A stretch of DNA of 9,319 bases from Vulcanimicrobiota bacterium (lineage in GTDB: Bacteria > Vulcanimicrobiota > Vulcanimicrobiia > Vulcanimicrobiales > Vulcanimicrobiaceae): assembly GCA_013043945.1 (NCBI GenBank), contig JABEUW010000058.1:1-9319 (forward strand). The letters run 5' to 3'. Below are positions 6,444 through 9,319 of this stretch, one piece after another; the stretch's first letter is position 1, and every line of letters begins with the position of its first letter. The notes under the pieces were generated by a model, which did no database searches, was not told where the DNA came from, and saw nothing but the letters and a program-made list of their open reading frames with translations. A program made the translations under genes and the position numbers.

Positions 6444-7180
6444 AGGCGAAAACTCTCGCCGAGATAGAATTTTCGCGCGGTCGGCGAATCGAGAACGTCT
6501 TGCGCGCTTCCCTCGACCTCGATCCTCCCATTATTGAGAATGTATGCGCGGTCGACGATGGCGAGCGTTTCGCGCACCTGATGGTCGGTGATGAGAATGC
6601 CGAGTCCGCGATCGCGCAGCTGACGGATCATCACTTGGATGTCGGCGACGGCGATGGGATCGATACCGGTAAAGGGTTCGTCGAGCAGCAAGAACGCCGG
6701 GTCGGTCGCGAGCGCTCGCGCGATCTCGACGCGACGGCGCTCGCCGCCGGAGAGCGATTCCCCGCGCGCGTCGACAAAGCGCTGCAAACCGAACTCTTCG
6801 AGCAACGGCATGAGGCGCCGCTCTCGTTCTTCGTAGCTCACGCCGCGCTGTTGCCAGATGAGGCGAATGTTGTCGCCGACGGAGAGTTTACGAAAAATCG
6901 AGTTCTCTTGCGCGAGGTAGCCGATGCCGCTGCGCGCGCGCTGATACATCGGCGCGTGCGTGAGATCGATCTCTTCGACTCCGTTGTCGAGCACGACGCT
7001 ACCGCTATCGGGCTTGACCAATCCGACGACCATGTAAAACGTGGTGGTCTTGCCGGCGCCGTTGGGACCGAGCAAGCCAACGACCTCGCCGGTACCGACA
7101 TCGGCACTAACGTTATCCACGACCGTGCGATCGCCGTAGCGTTTTACAAGGCCGCGTAATTCGATCTTTCGGTCGTTCAT
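6440..7180 (-). CDS. lptB: LptB, LPS export ABC transporter ATP-binding protein
   Basis: LptB is the cytoplasmic ATPase whose dimer powers LPS extraction by LptF/LptG. The 246 residues match the family length (about 240) and hold every ABC motif: Walker A GPNGAGKTT (38-46), Q-loop Gln91 in YLAQENSIFRKL, signature LSGGERRRVEIARAL (143-157), Walker B FLLLDEPFTGIDP with Asp167/Glu168, and H-loop His200 in ITDHQVRETL. The QENSIFRKLSV and FTGIDPIAV wording is typical of LptB among ABC ATPases, and the flanking LptC and LptF/G genes confirm it. The ATG at 7180 lies in an ATGA overlap with the lptC stop and has AAGGTGA just upstream on the minus strand. The TGA overlaps the permease start, so LptC, LptB and the permease are likely made in coupled amounts. 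Confidence 0.97.
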   Translation of the reverse strand: MNDRKIELRGLVKRYGDRTVVDNVSADVGTGEVVGLLGPNGAGKTTTFYMVVGLVKPDSGSVVLDNGVEEIDLTHAPMYQRARSGIGYLAQENSIFRKLSVGDNIRLIWQQRGVSYEERERRLMPLLEEFGLQRFVDARGESLSGGERRRVEIARALATDPAFLLLDEPFTGIDPIAVADIQVMIRQLRDRGLGILITDHQVRETLAIVDRAYILNNGRIEVEGSAQDVLDSPTARKFYLGESFRL

Positions 7181-7716
7181 TCTATTCTCACCTTGGAGAG
7201 CGCGATATCGGCATCGACGGTCCGGCCGACCGCGTCCATTCCGCGTTCGCCGTACACGTGAACGTCACCGCTGCCGTGGAGCGACTGGGCACCGCGCCGG
7301 TAGATCAACGTTTGACAGGTCAGCCGTACCCCCGCCTTGTTCTCGGCGCGAACGCCGCCGGTCATCTCGATCGAGCCATCGCGTTCGTCGACGATCGCGT
7401 GCGGCGACGTGGCAACGAGCGTCGAGCCGTCGCGAGCGGTGAAGGTGACGCGGACGTCGCTGAGGCCCACGCGCGCATCGCTCGCCGCGCCGATGCTGTG
7501 GATCGTCCGTGCGAGAAGCTCGTACTCCCGCGTGTTGTTGCGGCGCGTCTGCACGATGCGAATCGGCCGCTTAGCGCTGCCGACGGCTCGCACGGTGAGC
7601 GAGGGTAAGCCCGGGGAATGCGTCGGGCTCGGGCTCGGGGCGCCGCCGTGCGGCGGCTGCGGCGAGGAGCACGCCGCCAGCCCAAGGAGCGCGAGCATCA
7701 GCGATGCGCGCTTCAC
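7177..7716 (-). CDS. lptC: LptC-like periplasmic LPS export protein (lipoprotein form)
   Basis: This 179-residue protein fits LptC, the inner-membrane-anchored link that takes LPS from LptB2FG and hands it to the LptA bridge. The N-terminus is a lipoprotein signal: MKR, a hydrophobic core and lipobox LAAC with Cys16. A Pro/Ser/Gly/His-rich linker (about 17-38) follows, then a beta-rich domain typical of the OstA/LptA/LptC jellyroll. Its repeated short strands include REYELLARTIHSIG, VATSPHAIVDERDGSIEMTG and YRRGAQSLHGSGDVHVYG. E. coli LptC has a membrane helix instead of a lipid anchor, so this is a variant. The identification rests on fold-like features plus position directly before lptB, not on strong motifs, and an LptA-like role is possible. 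The GTG at 7716 overlaps the ligase stop (GTGA). Confidence 0.82.
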   Translation of the reverse strand: MKRASLMLALLGLAACSSPQPPHGGAPSPSPTHSPGLPSLTVRAVGSAKRPIRIVQTRRNNTREYELLARTIHSIGAASDARVGLSDVRVTFTARDGSTLVATSPHAIVDERDGSIEMTGGVRAENKAGVRLTCQTLIYRRGAQSLHGSGDVHVYGERGMDAVGRTVDADIALSKVRIE

Positions 7717-8933
7717 GACGATTCACCCAACCCAAAGCGAGCGCTCGCTAGGGCGAGCGCCATCGTGGGCAACCAGAGTCCGAAGAGGACCAACGTCGAG
7801 GTGTCGATGATGCCCTGCACGAGCGTTCCAATGAGTCCGGCGACGATCGCGCCGGAGAGGATGCGTGCCTGCGGCTCGGCTGTCGCAAAGCGTCGCATCC
7901 ATTCACGCCCAAAACGCACCCACGCCGCAAGCATTGCCAGCAAGCCGATGATTCCGGTCTCGGCGAGCAGCGTTAGGTAGAGATCGTGTGCGTGATAGGC
8001 AACTGCATCGCCGTCGGGGAGGCGCAGATGCGCGTAGATCGTGCCGAACGTGAACGGCCCACTTCCCGTGAGCGGAAAGCGGCGCACGATTCCCAATGCC
8101 GTCTGCCAGATCGAGAGGCGCGTGTAGTTCTCGCTCGGATCGTGGTGAGCGTTGAAGGCGAGCGCAACGGCGAGGGCGGTGAACGCGGCGATTGCAATGG
8201 CGAGGGTGCGTTGCCGACGCCGGTCGCGCACGACGAGCAGCAGGTAGGCGATCCCCGAGCAGCCCGCCGCTACCCAGCCGGTTCGCGAAAAGCTCAACGC
8301 CAATGCGATAATGCCGCTCGCCGCAGCGAACGCCGCGAGCGCTCGCAACCACCTTTGCTGCGAGATTGAAGCGACGGCGAGGGCGATAGGAACGATAACG
8401 AGCACGTAGCCGGCGAGTTCGCCCGGAAGGATGAAGCTCCCCACCGCACGGCCATGCTGGGCGGCGTAGATCGCTGCCGGGCGGTGGAGCAGCACCGCAG
8501 TAATCGCGACGACGAAGGCGAGCGATGCCGCGCCCAATAGCGCGGCGAACATCATCGTCGCGCCACCACGTTCGCCGTAACTGGCATTAATGCCGACGTG
8601 CCAGAGGATTCCCAGCAAAAAAATTGCAAGAAACACGATGCCGTAGAGCGGTGCGAAACCTAAGGCCGCCGCGAGCAGCGCCGCGCCGAGCCATACTGAG
8701 AGCGGCAGCAGCATCGGTTGCTCGACGCGCCGTACGAAAATGAGGAGCGCGCCAGCGAACCCCCCGAGCACGCACATTGCGGCGAGCATCGCAATTGCCA
8801 CGCCGTGGGGGATCATCGATATTCCCGGAATGCTCGCGGGCGTCAGCGTGATAAAGGACGGGAAGAGCGGCAAGCAGGCAAACGCCGTCGCCGATGCGAT
8901 GGCGAGCGCGCGAATCAGCGAAGACTGAGACAT
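7713..8933 (-). CDS. O-antigen ligase/polymerase family (Wzy_C) membrane protein
   Basis: This 406-residue polytopic inner-membrane protein has about ten to twelve predicted helices and belongs to the group containing O-antigen ligase (WaaL) and O-antigen polymerase (Wzy), which act on lipid-linked glycans at the periplasmic face. Family hallmarks are GSFILPGELAGY (165-176, the position of the GTFxNPNxxAGY motif), SFSRTGWVAA (214-223, the conserved SRxxW-like arginine), and the large periplasmic loop at about 262-325. That loop has SIWQTALGIVRRFPLTGSGP, then a histidine in YHAHDLYLTLLAETGIIG. WaaL and Wzy share these features, so which reaction it performs is not decided. The ATG at 8933 has a good ribosome binding site (GAGAGGG, 7 nt spacing) and overlaps the upstream LpxB-like gene by 19 nt. 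Its TGA overlaps the lptC start. Confidence 0.9.
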   Translation of the reverse strand: MSQSSLIRALAIASATAFACLPLFPSFITLTPASIPGISMIPHGVAIAMLAAMCVLGGFAGALLIFVRRVEQPMLLPLSVWLGAALLAAALGFAPLYGIVFLAIFLLGILWHVGINASYGERGGATMMFAALLGAASLAFVVAITAVLLHRPAAIYAAQHGRAVGSFILPGELAGYVLVIVPIALAVASISQQRWLRALAAFAAASGIIALALSFSRTGWVAAGCSGIAYLLLVVRDRRRQRTLAIAIAAFTALAVALAFNAHHDPSENYTRLSIWQTALGIVRRFPLTGSGPFTFGTIYAHLRLPDGDAVAYHAHDLYLTLLAETGIIGLLAMLAAWVRFGREWMRRFATAEPQARILSGAIVAGLIGTLVQGIIDTSTLVLFGLWLPTMALALASARFGLGESS

Positions 8934-9319
8934 GCCGCAGCCCTCTCGGCGATTCGCCGCGCCGCACCGGGTTCGCCCATACGTTCCCGTCCGACCTCAC
9001 CCATTTTTTTGCGTCGCTCTCCGTCGGCGAGCAGTGCGGCGAGCCGTTCGCCCGCCTCGTTGGGATCGCTCGGCAGCATCAGCATGGCCTCGCCAAGCAG
9101 CGCGCGCTGACGCATACGATACCACCGCTCGGCGCGCGTGCGCCCATCGTCGACCGCGGCGACCGCGATCCCCGCTGCGGCAGCGGCTTCGTTCGCCGTC
9201 CCCGCCTGCCCGAGGACGAGCGCGGCATGCGCGAGCAGTCCACCGACGCCGCCGCGCCATAGCAAAATGCGCGCGTCGGCGCGCACGAGTTGCGCGCGGC
9301 CATCGCGATCGCCACGCTC
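8915..9319 (-). CDS. Lipid-A-disaccharide-synthase-like protein, C-terminal part (5' end outside window)
   Basis: Only the last 134 residues are visible, and the frame is open to the right window edge. A GTG at 9286 could be misread as a start, but the preceding codons are open and the product from there would be only 123 residues. The visible part is the donor-binding half of a GT-B glycosyltransferase: AALVLGQAGTANEAAAAAG resembles the glycine/threonine loop of LpxB-type enzymes, and RERMGEPGAARRIAER at the end matches the C-terminus of a variant lipid-A-disaccharide-synthase-related family I recall from cyanobacteria and Deinococcus (TIGR03492). LpxB joins UDP-2,3-diacylglucosamine and lipid X to make the lipid A disaccharide; whether this variant does the same is not known to me. 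It is the first visible gene of the LPS-export set, and its TGA (8917-8915) lies inside the ligase gene. Confidence 0.75.
   Translation of the reverse strand, partial: ERGDRDGRAQLVRADARILLWRGGVGGLLAHAALVLGQAGTANEAAAAAGIAVAAVDDGRTRAERWYRMRQRALLGEAMLMLPSDPNEAGERLAALLADGERRKKMGEVGRERMGEPGAARRIAERAAACLSLR
8941..8947 (-). promoter_or_regulatory. Ribosome binding site for the O-antigen ligase/polymerase gene
   Basis: The minus strand reads GAGAGGG, 7 nt before the ATG at 8933, inside the end of the LpxB-like gene. It supports the ATG as the real start in spite of the 19-nt overlap. Confidence 0.55.

Noticed and set aside
6425..7159. A 244-residue plus-strand open frame antisense to lptB
   Set aside because: It mirrors a fully motif-complete lptB, has no family resemblance or ribosome binding site, and long antisense frames are expected at this GC content.
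8617..8623. Homopolymer run in the ligase/polymerase gene
   Set aside because: The frame encodes an ordinary membrane-helix stretch (AIFLLG) and stays intact on both sides.
9001..9010. Homopolymer of seven A on the minus strand in the LpxB-like gene as a possible slippage or frameshift site
   Set aside because: The frame reads ERRKKMGEVG and continues into a family-like C-terminus, so no frame change is needed.
1..9319. Search for CRISPR arrays, insertion sequences, tRNA genes, phage or toxin-antitoxin genes
   Set aside because: No regularly spaced repeats, transposase motifs, inverted terminal repeats or tRNA-like cloverleaf were seen; almost every base belongs to an envelope-related or hypothetical gene.

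Overview
The window is a dense, GC-rich stretch of chromosome from a diderm bacterium. It is dominated by one strand-coherent block of cell-envelope genes on the minus strand. It holds a lipopolysaccharide (LPS) export module, a polytopic O-antigen polymerase/ligase, the end of a lipid-A-disaccharide-synthase-like protein, an outer-membrane-barrel candidate and a GT4 glycosyltransferase. So the organism makes and exports an LPS-type glycolipid. The DUF3084 membrane protein and the variant LpxB-like protein point away from Proteobacteria, towards lineages such as Cyanobacteria, Deinococcota, Armatimonadota or Eremiobacterota. I favour an Eremiobacterota-like organism, but this is an impression from gene content, not a search result.

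Layout in minus-strand transcription order, from the right edge leftwards: LpxB-like protein (partial, 9319-8915); O-antigen ligase/polymerase (8933-7713); LptC-like lipoprotein (7716-7177); LptB ATPase (7180-6440); LptF/LptG-family permease (6443-5322); DUF3084 protein (5317-4346); RuvC/YqgF-like RNase H-fold nuclease (4349-3942). A 79-bp gap (3941-3863) then holds a possible promoter, a small hairpin and a clear ribosome binding site. A second minus-strand set follows: signal-peptide-bearing beta-barrel candidate (3862-2819), membrane-anchored TPR protein (2822-1971) and GT4 glycosyltransferase (1974-943). At the left edge a plus-strand gene of unknown function (2-964, 5' end missing) runs head-on into the glycosyltransferase, and the two 3' ends overlap by 22 bp.

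Six of the minus-strand junctions are 4-nt NTGA start/stop overlaps (one ATGA, four GTGA, one CTGA), one is a 19-nt overlap and one a 4-nt gap, so the genes are very probably translated as coupled operons. Functionally the right-hand set links lipid A chemistry (LpxB-like), O-antigen handling (Wzy/WaaL-like), and extraction and export (LptC, LptB, LptF/G). Two poorly understood passengers, DUF3084 and the RuvC/YqgF-like nuclease, sit downstream. The left-hand set looks like a smaller envelope module.

I see no tRNA, rRNA, CRISPR array, insertion sequence, phage gene or sign of recent transfer. There is no gene-free stretch above 300 bases. The material most worth a second look is the tying of DUF3084 and a RuvC/YqgF-like protein to LPS export, the uncharacterised barrel/TPR pair with its apparent CTG start, and the orphan protein at the left edge.
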